Of a stretch of 64,000 bases of DNA, positions 9,587 to 18,269 are shown piece by piece. How positions within the stretch are numbered: position 1 is the stretch's first letter; the number at the start of each line of letters is the position of its first letter. Origin of the DNA: Microcaldota archaeon. GTDB taxonomy: Archaea; Micrarchaeota; Micrarchaeia; Anstonellales; Bilamarchaeaceae. Below the pieces are notes generated by a model that was given only the letters and a program-made list of their open reading frames with translations, was not told where the DNA came from and made no database searches. The position numbers and the translations under genes were made by a program. The stretch spans positions 1 through 64,000 of the forward strand of contig JAKEGJ010000003.1 in assembly GCA_022627495.1 (NCBI GenBank), read 5' to 3'.

Positions 9587-10012
9587 ATGAAAGGACAATC
9601 ATCTCTTGAGCTTCTGGCAACTGTTGGCGTGGTGGTAGCATTCACGGTCCCAGTGCTGTTCCTGCTCCTTTCGGTGAGCTCGATAGGGTATGAAGACACC
9701 GCAAAGGCCCAGGCCGATGCGACTTCCAGGACCATCGCGGACGCGATGAATACCATCTACGCGCAGGGGCCGGGAGTCCAGCGCGAGGTCCTAGTCAACG
9801 TGCCCCCGTCCACGCAGTCCATACGCGCGTCGGCCAACGAGGTCGTCGTCAGCATCAGGACCTCGGGCGGCACTTTCGATGCAGCTTCGCCGACGATAGC
9901 CAAAATAGGGTCCGGAAGCATGACCGTCACCGGAAGGACCGGCCTGATAAAGCTGGTCATCCGGACCAACAACCGCGGAGAGGTGGAACTGATTGACCCG
10001 ACCGCTCCCTAG
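9587..10012 (+). CDS. Type IV pilin-like protein with class III signal peptide
   Basis: It begins MKGQSSLELLATVGVVVAFT. Cleavage by an archaeal prepilin peptidase is expected between Gly3 and Gln4, with Glu at +5 followed by the assembly helix: the archaeal class III signature. About 140 aa in total with a small beta-rich head. I preferred ATG 9587 because it places the processing site at the very N-terminus; the upstream ATG 9536 would overlap the previous gene. It is probably exported and assembled by the pilus machinery encoded at 25.8-33.5 kb. Confidence 0.85.
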   Translation: MKGQSSLELLATVGVVVAFTVPVLFLLLSVSSIGYEDTAKAQADATSRTIADAMNTIYAQGPGVQREVLVNVPPSTQSIRASANEVVVSIRTSGGTFDAASPTIAKIGSGSMTVTGRTGLIKLVIRTNNRGEVELIDPTAP

Positions 10013-10063
10013 GCCCCTTGGCAGCGGCAGGCAGAAAAGCCGGGCCGCCACACGGGGGCTGCC

Positions 10064-10144
10064 GGCTTCTTATCGCAGCCTGCGAGGGCAGGCCGCCATG
10101 CAGAAGCCTTCGGCTTCTTATCGCAGCTTGCACGGGCAAGCCGC
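10064..10144 (+). repeat. Direct repeat, 33 bp with 48-bp period, over a pilin signal peptide
   Basis: Positions 10064-10096 and 10112-10144 match at 29 of 33 bases (GGCTTCTTATCGCAGC identical in both). The 48-bp offset is 16 codons, so both copies read SYRSL(R/H)GQAA in the same frame. The second copy holds the actual prepilin processing site of the next gene; the first lies just before its ATG. Confidence 0.85.
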
Positions 10145-10583
10145 GACCGAATTTCTCTTATACACTGCAGTGTTCATGCTAATCGCCATTGCCGCATTCG
10201 TCGTCGTGAGCGACCTCCAGACTTCCGAAGTGCCGCTCCAGCAGAACATCGTCGCCAAGGAGACCGGCGACGGTTTCGTGACTGCGCTGACGCTGGCTGT
10301 TAAGGGCGGGACCGGATTCTCATACAACTATTCGTTCCCCAAGACGATATTCGCACGGCCCTACCGGATGGACTTGGCGGGCCTGAGCGCTCAGAACTCC
10401 TCGATAATCATCGATTTTGTCGGGGACTATGCGAATTTCAGCTACCAGTATGACGTTCCGAAGTACAGCTACCGCCTGAGCGGCTCGTGCCTCACAGGCT
10501 CGTCCCTTGACAGCACCGCCTGCTCGAACGTGCTCATGCTGAATAATGACGGGGAGAACCTGACAATAACGCAATTGCCGTAA
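10098..10583 (+). CDS. Type IV pilin-like protein with class III signal peptide
   Basis: From ATG 10098 the product starts MQKPSASYRSLHGQAATEFL, giving a 14-residue leader, a Gly-Gln cleavage site, Glu at +5 and a strong assembly helix. The head domain has two cysteines near the C-terminus. The frame is open further upstream to a TTG at 9993 inside the previous gene; the extra residues contain a degenerate second copy of the signal region (SYRSLRGQAAM), so the true start is uncertain. Confidence 0.8.
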   Translation: MQKPSASYRSLHGQAATEFLLYTAVFMLIAIAAFVVVSDLQTSEVPLQQNIVAKETGDGFVTALTLAVKGGTGFSYNYSFPKTIFARPYRMDLAGLSAQNSSIIIDFVGDYANFSYQYDVPKYSYRLSGSCLTGSSLDSTACSNVLMLNNDGENLTITQLP

Positions 10584-10618
10584 GGGGGGAAAAAGAAAGG
10601 ACAAGAAGAGGGTTTGAC

Positions 10619-11101
10619 ATGAAAGGACAATATTTCAGCTTCGACGCCATAATCGCCTCGGTTATCTTCGTTCTCGCAATCGTGGCGCTGCTTTCATACT
10701 GGCACAGCGTGCGCTCGTTCCTGGATTTCCAGAACGACCCGCTCTCAAAGGACGCCATACGCGTGTCCAATCTCCTCTTCACCCCGCAATCCCCCCAATC
10801 GGCTTCATGCGGCTCCTTGGATCGCCTGGGTTTCGCCAGGTCATGGAATGACCGGCGCGTCAACGAATCGATAGTCGACTGCGCGGCGTTGCAGAGCCAG
10901 GCCTGGCTGAGGCAGAAGCTCGGCACCGCATACGGCACGTCCATCCTGATAACCGACCTGTCAGACGGTTCCGTAACAACGCTCGGGGGGCCTGTGCCGG
11001 CCGGCACGGCCAACGTGGTGAAAATCAGGCGCCTTGCGACGCTCGTGAACAGCACGGGCGGGACGACGCTGGCGGCCATCGACCTGAGCATGTACCGCTG
11101 A
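10619..11101 (+). CDS. Pilin-like secreted protein
   Basis: The 160-aa product begins MKGQYFSFDAIIASVIFVLA. The KGQ motif is present but position +5 is Phe, with Asp at +6 instead of the usual Glu, so processing may differ. The FSFDA element links it to the protein at 7249. The globular part has two cysteines and a Thr/Gly-rich end. It is the last gene of the pilin-like cluster. ATG has the GAAAGG...GAGGG purine-rich leader upstream. Confidence 0.78.
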   Translation: MKGQYFSFDAIIASVIFVLAIVALLSYWHSVRSFLDFQNDPLSKDAIRVSNLLFTPQSPQSASCGSLDRLGFARSWNDRRVNESIVDCAALQSQAWLRQKLGTAYGTSILITDLSDGSVTTLGGPVPAGTANVVKIRRLATLVNSTGGTTLAAIDLSMYR

Positions 11102-11164
11102 ATATGGCGGCCCAGGCAAAAGCCAATGCTGTGCGGACGCGTTTCCCCCCGGGCGAGGCAACCG

Positions 11165-11172
11165 TTTATATT
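11165..11172 (+). promoter_or_regulatory. TATA box before gene 11211
   Basis: TTTATATT lies about 40 bases before the TTG start at 11211, which is preceded by AAGGTGGT. This gives a short leader of 10-15 bases with a ribosome-binding site. Confidence 0.55.
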
Positions 11173-11210
11173 CATTCACAACCATTGTTATAGTTTAAGG
11201 TGGTAGGGGC

Positions 11211-11780
11211 TTGCAATTAGGGTTCGGAAAGCATCCTAAGGCAAAGTACCTAGCCCGGCAAATGGAAGACGAAGACACGACCATCCGAAGGCCCCTGGCA
11301 TACCGCCCGCCCCTCATTTTCAGCGCGAAATACGGCGAGCCTATTGCCGAGGGCAACATGACCCGATTTCACGGGACGGAAGCCGGCACGTATGAGGTAA
11401 AGGCATCCGCAGATGGCGTGAAGGCGTATGCGTTCCTCTGGATATTCAACGACCTCGCCCTCAACGGGATAGAAGCCATCCACCACCGCCAGGTCTGCCA
11501 AATCCTGAAGAAGCTGCTCCATATCCGCAGGGAGTTCGGACGGGTGGTCCTGGGGGGAGGATATTTGCTGGCCGACTATGACCGGCGCATCCTCAAGGTG
11601 TTCGGGAGGAGCGGGGACTACGGCCGCGTGCCGGATTTCATGCAGTTCGAGCTGTTCCGGCGCTCCCCGTGCAGCATCCACCTTGCCGGCTACGGGAACG
11701 AGACGGCGCAGCCCGGAGTTGCGAACATAATCTCTGCCACGGACTGGTTCCTCAACCACGGCATAGATGTCGAAACCTGA
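11211..11780 (+). CDS. Hypothetical protein
   Basis: The TTG start follows AAGGTGGT by 8 bases. The 189-aa soluble product has a basic N-terminus (GKHPKAKYLARQ) and no membrane segment or signal. A central helix (CQILKKLLHIRREFGR) is followed by GGGYLLADYDRRILKVFGRSGDYG. The pattern suggests a phosphoribosyl- or nucleotide-binding fold, but no motif is decisive and I do not recognise the family. It stands alone between the pilin cluster and the convergent dnaG. Confidence 0.65.
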   Translation: MQLGFGKHPKAKYLARQMEDEDTTIRRPLAYRPPLIFSAKYGEPIAEGNMTRFHGTEAGTYEVKASADGVKAYAFLWIFNDLALNGIEAIHHRQVCQILKKLLHIRREFGRVVLGGGYLLADYDRRILKVFGRSGDYGRVPDFMQFELFRRSPCSIHLAGYGNETAQPGVANIISATDWFLNHGIDVET

Positions 11781-11809
11781 GCACGCCGATTAATTCCGGA
11801 TCCAGAAAA

Positions 11810-11868
11810 AGGGAATTGGAGAAAAAAAAGGAACGAAAATAAGAAAAAGAATGGGAAAAATAGGGAGA
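11810..11868 (-). terminator. T-rich terminator downstream of dnaG
   Basis: Read on the minus strand, the stretch after the dnaG stop carries repeated runs of five to eight T (11822-11829 and neighbours), the usual form of archaeal transcription terminators. No strong hairpin is visible. Confidence 0.5.
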
Positions 11869-11870
11869 AA

Positions 11871-13286
11871 TCACTTGTTCTTCGTGATTATCTCGATGTT
11901 CTCAGGCACCTTGTTCACGTTGCCTATCTTGAGGCCGATTAGGAGCTTTACGCCCTGCTTGGAAGCAAGGTCTGCGAGCCTCTGCGTGATGATGCCGTCA
12001 AAGACGATGGCATGCACATCGCGGCTTTCGCTCAGGGACTTTATCACGTCCCGGACTGGCACCTCGGACACCTGTTGCAGGCTTCCGTTGTAGAACCTCG
12101 CCTTCAGGGTGTTGCCGAGCGCCTCGAGCTCCCTCATCAGGTCGTCCTTGCTAAGGGACGGCGCATCAGAAGGCACTGCGGTTGCCGGTTCCTGCGCATC
12201 CGGCTCAATCAGCCGGGGCACGTCTTCCGGCGCTTCCCTGCGCCTCCCCCTTCCCTGCTGCCTCGGTTCCTGCCTGGGAAGGTCCGGCCTGGGCTCTGGC
12301 CTGCGTTCAATCATGGCCGGCTCCTGCCGGATTTCCGCCGCCCTCGGCTCCACCCTCGGCTCGATTATCCTCTGGGGTGCGGGCCTCTCCTCTTCCCTCG
12401 CGGATTCGGGCTGCCTGAACCTGGGGATCTCCACGGTGCGCCTCTCGGGGCCCTTGTTGCCTTTCGGCCCTGCTTCGTATGGCGAGCGGTTCCGGAGGTA
12501 CTTGATAAGCTCCTTCCTTGTCAGCTCCTCGACTTCGAGGCCGGCCGGAGCCCTTGAGACGAAATCGATGTCGACTCCGCCCTGCGCGAGTTCGTTCAGG
12601 ATGATGTCCCCTCCGCGGTCGCCGTCAAGGAAGAGCGTCACCTCCTTCCTTTTCGACAGCTCGACGATGGTCCTCGTCACTTTTGCGCCGCCGATTGCGA
12701 TGACGTTGGTGACGTCGTTTTTCAGCAGGTTGACCACGTCGGCCCTGCCTTCGACGAACACGACCTCGTTGCTCCGGTCGATAGTCGGGCCCGCAGGAAG
12801 CCTGTCCTGCCCGTATTCCACTATCTCGGCGGTCTTCACTTCGTCCCGCACAAGCTGGGATATCTCCTTGCTTTCCGGGATTTCGGTGTTGAGCAGGTTC
12901 TTGAGGAGGAGCTTTGCCCGGTCAACAAGCTGCTTTCTCTTCTGGTTCCGCGTGTCCTCGACCTTGGTTATCTTGAGCCTCGCCTCGCACGGGCCGACGC
13001 GGTCCACGGTTTCGAGCGCCGCGGCGATTATGCAGGTCTCGACCATGTCCAGCGAGCTGGGTATCTTTATCACACCCGTCGTCTTGCCATCCCTTCCCGA
13101 GAGGTCGACTTCAATCCTGCCTATCCTGCCGTTTTTCTGCAAATCGCGCAGGTCCAGTTCGTCCCCGAGGAGGCCTTCGGTCTGGCCGAATATCGCGCCG
13201 ACTACGTCGGGCTTCTCGACCAGGCCGCCGATTTCCACGTTCGTGTAAATCAAATATTTCACGGTATCTATGTATGTTTTAGCCAT
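11871..13286 (-). CDS. dnaG: Archaeal DnaG-like primase with Toprim domain
   Basis: From ATG 13286 the product has 471 aa. The N-terminal archaeal DnaG region is followed by a Toprim domain: VVFVEGRADVVNLL supplies the catalytic Glu and TLFLDGDRGGD the Asp pair. A Pro/Arg/Glu-rich linker leads to a C-terminal domain (SLQQVSEVPVRDVIKSL). Archaeal DnaG makes short RNA primers and also associates with the exosome. GGTG lies 6 bases before the chosen ATG; GTG 13295 is less likely. It overlaps the upstream small Toprim gene by 8 bp. Confidence 0.93.
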   Translation of the reverse strand: MAKTYIDTVKYLIYTNVEIGGLVEKPDVVGAIFGQTEGLLGDELDLRDLQKNGRIGRIEVDLSGRDGKTTGVIKIPSSLDMVETCIIAAALETVDRVGPCEARLKITKVEDTRNQKRKQLVDRAKLLLKNLLNTEIPESKEISQLVRDEVKTAEIVEYGQDRLPAGPTIDRSNEVVFVEGRADVVNLLKNDVTNVIAIGGAKVTRTIVELSKRKEVTLFLDGDRGGDIILNELAQGGVDIDFVSRAPAGLEVEELTRKELIKYLRNRSPYEAGPKGNKGPERRTVEIPRFRQPESAREEERPAPQRIIEPRVEPRAAEIRQEPAMIERRPEPRPDLPRQEPRQQGRGRRREAPEDVPRLIEPDAQEPATAVPSDAPSLSKDDLMRELEALGNTLKARFYNGSLQQVSEVPVRDVIKSLSESRDVHAIVFDGIITQRLADLASKQGVKLLIGLKIGNVNKVPENIEIITKNK

Positions 13287-13671
13287 TGTTTTCACCTTTT
13301 TTTGTCAATTCCTCTTTCAGTTTGTCATACGCCCTTTTGGCGTCTTCGAAATACCTTATCCTAAGCAAATGCGCCAGCTTCAGCCTCGTCTGGGTGTCCG
13401 CCCGTATCGAGAGCGAACCCAGCTCATCGCTGGCCGATCTGGCCAGCTCATCCCCTCTCCGGTCGAGGTCGCTTAGCACATACGCCTTATCCGCATTTTC
13501 CCTGCCCAGTTGCCCGCAGCTGGCCCTCAGGTTCCCGGAAATCGTCAGGACCCTCCTGACTCCGAGCGCCGCAAGGGCCTTCCTGTCCCTCTGGCCTTCG
13601 GCCAGCACCCAGCTGTCCCTGAGCATGTCCAGGATTTTTTCGAGCTTCTTGAGCCTTTCCCCAATGTCCAC
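13279..13671 (-). CDS. Small Toprim-domain protein, UPF0292 family
   Basis: The 130-aa product has the compact Toprim core: WVLAEGQRDRKALAALG (Glu25) and LSDLDRRGDELA (Asp68 and Asp70). This matches the archaeal small primase-like UPF0292 (COG1658) family, whose function is unproven. N- and C-terminal helices flank the core. The gene overlaps the start of dnaG by 8 bp, so the two Toprim proteins are translationally coupled, which suggests a shared nucleic-acid role. Confidence 0.85.
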   Translation of the reverse strand: MDIGERLKKLEKILDMLRDSWVLAEGQRDRKALAALGVRRVLTISGNLRASCGQLGRENADKAYVLSDLDRRGDELARSASDELGSLSIRADTQTRLKLAHLLRIRYFEDAKRAYDKLKEELTKKGENNG

Positions 13672-13689
13672 GCTTTCCTCCTGCGTTTT

Positions 13690-13906
13690 TTAAAACGCCT
13701 GAAAACTGGGGATTTCAGAATGAGAGACAACTATCACCTGTGCACTGTTGACCGCCCAAATTGCGTTTCCAGTCTCCAGCATCCAGCACCCGTAACCGGG
13801 AACTGGAAACGGGGAACCGGAAACCCGCCCGGGCCTGCCTCCCCTTTCGGGGACGCCGTTCCATCATTACTCAAATGGCTCAGGTGGCCATCCATGCACA
13901 GTGTGA
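13690..13906. other. Intergenic stretch, nothing recognised
   Basis: These 217 bases contain imperfect reiterations of GGAAC and GGAAAC (about 13798-13826) and short ORFs without ribosome-binding sites. I see no RNA gene or strong hairpin. Confidence 0.4.
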
Positions 13907-14338
13907 TTATGAGATTGCAGCCCTCTCCTCTATGAGGTCTACGACTACCGGGAATATCTTCATGATATCCCCCTCGCTCAATATTCCTATGAGTTCGTTA
14001 TCGTCATTGACGACCGGGAGCCTCTTTATCCGATTCTCCCTCATCGCCTTTGCTGCATCCTCTATGGTTGTGTCTGGCTTAACCACCCGAAGCGGCCTGG
14101 ACATGATGTCCTCCGCTTTGATTTTGTAGGGGTCGCTCCCCTTGGCAAGTATCTTGTAGACTATGTCCCTTTCCGTGATTATCCCTTTGGCGTGCTTGCC
14201 TTCCTTGTCCTCGACGACGATGACAGAGCCAATCGCGCTCTTCTTCATCATTTTTGCGACGTCCAGAATGGTTTTGCCGAATGGTACGACAATGACCTTC
14301 TTGGTCATGATGTCTCCCACTCTCAATTCTGATCCCAT
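13907..14338 (-). CDS. Two-CBS-domain protein
   Basis: The 143-aa product consists of two CBS motifs: VGDIMTKKVIVVP...GIITERDIVYK and AEDIMSRPLRVVK...GILSEGDIMKIF. Such stand-alone pairs bind adenine nucleotides (AMP, ATP, SAM) and regulate partner proteins. No partner is encoded next to it. ATG 14338 is favoured over ATG 14344 because it gives the usual family start. A TATA box lies 25-35 bases upstream. Confidence 0.9.
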   Translation of the reverse strand: MGSELRVGDIMTKKVIVVPFGKTILDVAKMMKKSAIGSVIVVEDKEGKHAKGIITERDIVYKILAKGSDPYKIKAEDIMSRPLRVVKPDTTIEDAAKAMRENRIKRLPVVNDDNELIGILSEGDIMKIFPVVVDLIEERAAIS

Positions 14339-14361
14339 GAACATTCAATTGAGCGGAAAAC

Positions 14362-14372
14362 CTTATAAATGC
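14362..14372 (-). promoter_or_regulatory. TATA box of the CBS-protein gene
   Basis: ATTTATAAGG on the minus strand lies about 25-34 bases before ATG 14338. A further TTTAAATATA at 14429-14438 may be a second promoter element in this 200-base divergent gap. Confidence 0.55.
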
Positions 14373-14516
14373 TAATCCGGCTTCCCGCAGGACCAGGCGG
14401 TCCTGATTGATTATATGCCGGGAAGGGTTTAAATATACTCTCTTTTTACCACTTATTAAAACATATGCCGGCAAGCGTGCCGCCATTCCATTCATTTTAT
14501 TTTATTTTTAATAACA

Positions 14517-14525
14517 TTTATAAGC
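14517..14525 (+). promoter_or_regulatory. TATA box of gene 14547
   Basis: ATTTATAAG lies 22-30 bases before ATG 14547, consistent with a leaderless transcript. No GGTG site is visible. Confidence 0.55.
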
Positions 14526-14546
14526 GTTCCACGCGATATCTGCACC

Positions 14547-15497
14547 ATGGATGCCAAGAGACCCGGAGAGGGACCGCCAAGCCCGGCGTCATCCGCCCTC
14601 CGGGGGAACTGCGGAGATGACGAAGCCGCCAGCCGCTCCGTAGCGGAGCAGGTCGTCGAAAGCCTCCGGAAGCAGGGCCGCTACTCGGTCCTGATAAACC
14701 TGTCCAAGGATGCGCGGGGCTCATCGCTTGTCGCCGAAGAAGCACGGAAAAACATAATGGCCGCGGCATTAATCGCATGCGACAAGTGCGGCTCCCTGCA
14801 TCCGCTGATTGACGTGGCTATCTGGCAGGACGTCCCGCTTGAAACAGCCCGCCATGCCGGCGAGGCGCTTGTTATGCGATATTCCGAGCCGTATGAGGAA
14901 CTGAATCTTTTCGGCATCCTCAAGGACCAGAAATACCATGACGAAGCCCGCGTCAAGGCCGGAAAGGCCATCATATCCCATGCTGAAAACACCCTGGGAT
15001 TTTCGAGCCTCTGCACTCTCGCAACCGGGGCCGACATCATATACGATGTGAAGAAACCCGCAGGCTTCAGGCTCATACAGCTTGCCGTGGAGCTTGGGAA
15101 TTACCCGGTCCTGCTTGCGCTTGAAAAGCAGAAAAACCTTCCAGTCGACGTTCGAATCGCCCTCGAGGGGCAGGCGCCTGCGGCGGCAGAAGCCGCCATA
15201 CGCCTGGCTTACGCGGCTAACGACTTCGCCATACTCACCGACATCTCCGAAGACGTCCGCCTGTCCGACCAAATCCGGGCCAAAGCCTCAGGCTGCGTGC
15301 ATGAACTGACAAAACCCGCCCCCAGGGTGGCTTCTCCAGACGGGCCGGACCCGCAGATGGCCGCGGAACTGATGAACCGCCTTGGGAAAGGCGCCGGGAC
15401 CATAAGGTCGGAAGCGACACTGCGTTCAAGCGCCGCGCCGCTTCCTTCGTCGGAGCGCCCCACCCAGAAGGAACCACTCTCGCGTCCGAAACGCTGA
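14547..15497 (+). CDS. Hypothetical helical-repeat protein
   Basis: The 316-aa soluble product has disordered ends (GPPSPASS at the N-terminus, SSERPTQKEPLSRPKR at the C-terminus). The core, residues 30-260, is almost all helix in units of about 35 residues (for example HPLIDVAIWQDVPLETARHAGEAL and FAILTDISEDVRLSDQIRAKA), resembling HEAT-like or armadillo-like scaffolds. No catalytic motif. It stands just upstream of leuS with only 30 bases between, but leuS has its own TATA box. Function unknown. Confidence 0.65.
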   Translation: MDAKRPGEGPPSPASSALRGNCGDDEAASRSVAEQVVESLRKQGRYSVLINLSKDARGSSLVAEEARKNIMAAALIACDKCGSLHPLIDVAIWQDVPLETARHAGEALVMRYSEPYEELNLFGILKDQKYHDEARVKAGKAIISHAENTLGFSSLCTLATGADIIYDVKKPAGFRLIQLAVELGNYPVLLALEKQKNLPVDVRIALEGQAPAAAEAAIRLAYAANDFAILTDISEDVRLSDQIRAKASGCVHELTKPAPRVASPDGPDPQMAAELMNRLGKGAGTIRSEATLRSSAAPLPSSERPTQKEPLSRPKR

Positions 15498-15527
15498 AAT
15501 TTAAACATTTCCCGGTGAATACGCCTC

Positions 15528-18269
15528 ATGGATGCTACTGCTATTGAAGCCAAATGGTCCAGAAGGTGGGCCGAAGCCCATGCCTTCGAAAGCGACCCCG
15601 CCCCCGGCAGGGAGAAGCGCTACATCACGGCTGCCTTTCCCTACCCGAATTCCCCCCAGCACATAGGCCACGGGCGGACCTATACCACAGCCGATATCTA
15701 CTCCCGCTATCTGCGCCTGAAAGGCTATCACGTCCTTTTCCCGATGGCGTTCCACGTGACCGGGACGCCTATTCTCGCGATGGCGAAGCGGATTGCGGCC
15801 AGGGACCCGGACGTCCTTGGCGTTTTCGAGCGGATCTACGGCATCCTGCCGGAAAAGGCCGCCACGCTGAGCGAGCCAAGGGCGCTCGTATCGTATTTCT
15901 CGGACGAAATCGAGAGCGGCATGAAGGAGATAGGCTATTCCATCGACTGGCGGAGGAAATTCTATTCCTACGACGAAAGATTCAACCGGTTCATCCAGTG
16001 GCAGTTCCGCAAGCTGAAAGAGCTCGGCTACCTGATCAAGGGCGAATACCCTATTGCCTGGTGCCCTGCGGACAAGAATGCGGTGAGCGCGCATGACACC
16101 CGCGGGGACGTGGACCCGGAACTCGAGGACGTCACAGTGATCAAGTTCGCAGTAGCAGGAACCGGGGAGCCAGTCTCGCTCGTCGTGACGACCTACCGCC
16201 CGGAAACAGTCTACGGCGTGACGAACATCTGGGTGAATCCCGAAGCAGAATACGTAAGGGCGAGGCACAAAGGCGAGATAGTGCTCATTTCCAAGAAGGC
16301 GGCCGAGGTGCTCGACCTCCAGCTGGGCCTGGAGATTATCGGCCCGATTCCAGCGGATGAAATCCTGAAGATGAAGGCGGTAAATCCCATGACCAACGAA
16401 ACGGTGCCGGTTTATCGGGCCGGTTTCGTGTCCGCGGAAATCGGCACGGGAATAGTCATGAGCGTGCCAGCGCATGCGCCCCTGGACTACCTTGCCCTCC
16501 GCGATTTGGGGCTGGGCGGCATACCGATGCCCCAGGTGGTTTCGCTCAAGGGCTATGGGCCCGCCCCTGCCAGGGACATCGTCGAGAAGATGGGCGTGAA
16601 AGGCCAGCTCGACCCGCTATCAGAGAAGGCGACAGAGGAAATCTACACCAAGGAAGCCCACGACGGCGTGATGGTCGTGGGAAGGTACATTGGCCAGAAG
16701 GCGATGGATGCCAAGGTGAAAATCGCAGAAGACCTCCGGTCGCACGGCAAGGCGTTCAATATCGTCACGCTCGGAAACGGGCCTATCTTCTGCCGCTGCG
16801 GCTCCCATGTGGTCGTCAACATCCTCAAAGACCAGTGGTTCATCGATTACGGCGTTCCGGAATGGAAAGCAAAGGCGAAGGAATGCCTGGAGGGAATGAA
16901 CATCGTCCCGGCCGATACCCGCGGCGAATACCTCTACACGATAGACTGGTTCAAGACAAGGCCGAGCACGAGGGCGGCAGGCCTTGGGACGAAGTTCCCG
17001 TTCGACGAGAGCAAGATGATAGAGGCGCTATCCGATTCCACAATCTACATGGCGTATTATACCATCGCCCACATGCTAAAAGAGATGCCTGCCGGCGAAA
17101 TGGACGAGGATTTCTTCGACGCGGTTTTCCTGGGGAAAGGGCCGAAGGCAGGAGACGCAAAGCTGGCTGCGCTCCGAAACAGCTTCCTCTACTGGTATCC
17201 TGTCGATTCCCGGCACTCTGCCGGCGACCTGATACGCAACCACCTGACGCTCTACATCTTCAACCATGTCGGGATTTTCCCTGACAAGTCGCTCTGGCCC
17301 AGGCAGATTGTCACAAACGGCTTCGTCCTCATGGACGGGAGCAAGATGAGCAAGAGCATGGGCAACATATTGCCTCTGCGTAAGGCGATTAAGGAATACG
17401 GCGCGGATGTCATCCGCTTCTCCGTTGTGTGCGGCGCGGACCTTTCCAGCGACACTGATTTCAACCGGAGCGTAGCCGATGGCGTCCGTTCGAGGATGGC
17501 GCTAATCGACAAGCTGATGCAGGCCGCGAAATACGGAACCGCGAAACCCCATGGCAGGATAGAGCGCTGGCTTCTTTCGCGCCTGAACCGGAAAATCGAG
17601 CGCGCTGATAAGCTCTACTTTGAGTTGGCGATACGGGACCTTGCGCTCGAAATCTTCTATGAAGTGACAAGCGACCTCCAGTGGTACATGAAGCGCTCCA
17701 GCGAGCCGAACCTGCGCGATTTCTTCGAGAAGTGGGTGGTGCTGATTGCGCCTTTCATGCCGCATTATTGCGAGGAATACTGGGAGATGCTGGGGGGCAA
17801 GGGGTTCGTCTCGTTTGCGCCGTTCCCAAAGCCAGACCATGCGAAAATCGACGATTCAATCGAGCGCGGGGAGGAGCTGATACGCAAGGTGCATGCGGAT
17901 ATAGAGAAGATATCCGGCCTAATCGGCAAGAAGCCGGCCAAAGTCACGATTTACATTGCCGCGGAGTGGAAGCGCGACCTCTACAACCTCGCGAGGGAGA
18001 ACCCGAAAATCGACCTGTTCATGAAGGCTGCCGCCGCCAAGAAGATGGACATGAAGGCGGTTTCGGCCCTATCCAAGGGCATCATGAAGAATGTGCATTC
18101 CCTCCCGGCGCCGATTCCGCAGAAGGATGAGCTGGATGCGCTGAATGACGCCGCCGGCTTCCTTGCGAAGGAATACTCATGCACGGTCGAGGTCCTGCCG
18201 GAGGAGCAGCCCAAGCACGAGAAGGCGAAATCCGCACTGCCTGACAAGCCTGCTATCGTGATAGAATGA
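15528..18269 (+). CDS. leuS: Leucyl-tRNA synthetase
   Basis: This is a class I synthetase of 913 aa, close to the archaeal/eukaryotic LeuRS length. It has PNSPQHIGHGRTYT (HIGH motif), an inserted CP1 editing domain, and GSKMSKSMGN (KMSKS loop) near residue 605. The C-terminal helical anticodon-binding region follows. It charges tRNA-Leu and edits misactivated amino acids. A TATA-like AATTTAAACA at 15498-15507 precedes the ATG. The stop overlaps the trm5 start (ATGA), so the two are co-translated. Confidence 0.96.
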   Translation: MDATAIEAKWSRRWAEAHAFESDPAPGREKRYITAAFPYPNSPQHIGHGRTYTTADIYSRYLRLKGYHVLFPMAFHVTGTPILAMAKRIAARDPDVLGVFERIYGILPEKAATLSEPRALVSYFSDEIESGMKEIGYSIDWRRKFYSYDERFNRFIQWQFRKLKELGYLIKGEYPIAWCPADKNAVSAHDTRGDVDPELEDVTVIKFAVAGTGEPVSLVVTTYRPETVYGVTNIWVNPEAEYVRARHKGEIVLISKKAAEVLDLQLGLEIIGPIPADEILKMKAVNPMTNETVPVYRAGFVSAEIGTGIVMSVPAHAPLDYLALRDLGLGGIPMPQVVSLKGYGPAPARDIVEKMGVKGQLDPLSEKATEEIYTKEAHDGVMVVGRYIGQKAMDAKVKIAEDLRSHGKAFNIVTLGNGPIFCRCGSHVVVNILKDQWFIDYGVPEWKAKAKECLEGMNIVPADTRGEYLYTIDWFKTRPSTRAAGLGTKFPFDESKMIEALSDSTIYMAYYTIAHMLKEMPAGEMDEDFFDAVFLGKGPKAGDAKLAALRNSFLYWYPVDSRHSAGDLIRNHLTLYIFNHVGIFPDKSLWPRQIVTNGFVLMDGSKMSKSMGNILPLRKAIKEYGADVIRFSVVCGADLSSDTDFNRSVADGVRSRMALIDKLMQAAKYGTAKPHGRIERWLLSRLNRKIERADKLYFELAIRDLALEIFYEVTSDLQWYMKRSSEPNLRDFFEKWVVLIAPFMPHYCEEYWEMLGGKGFVSFAPFPKPDHAKIDDSIERGEELIRKVHADIEKISGLIGKKPAKVTIYIAAEWKRDLYNLARENPKIDLFMKAAAAKKMDMKAVSALSKGIMKNVHSLPAPIPQKDELDALNDAAGFLAKEYSCTVEVLPEEQPKHEKAKSALPDKPAIVIE

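Noticed and set aside
12109-13248. 379-codon frame antisense to dnaG
   Set aside because: Ser/Leu-rich mirror of the DnaG coding strand with no start signal.
13760-13830. Reiterated GGAAC/GGAAAC sequence as a regulatory repeat
   Set aside because: The copies are short and irregular and no gene start lies near enough.
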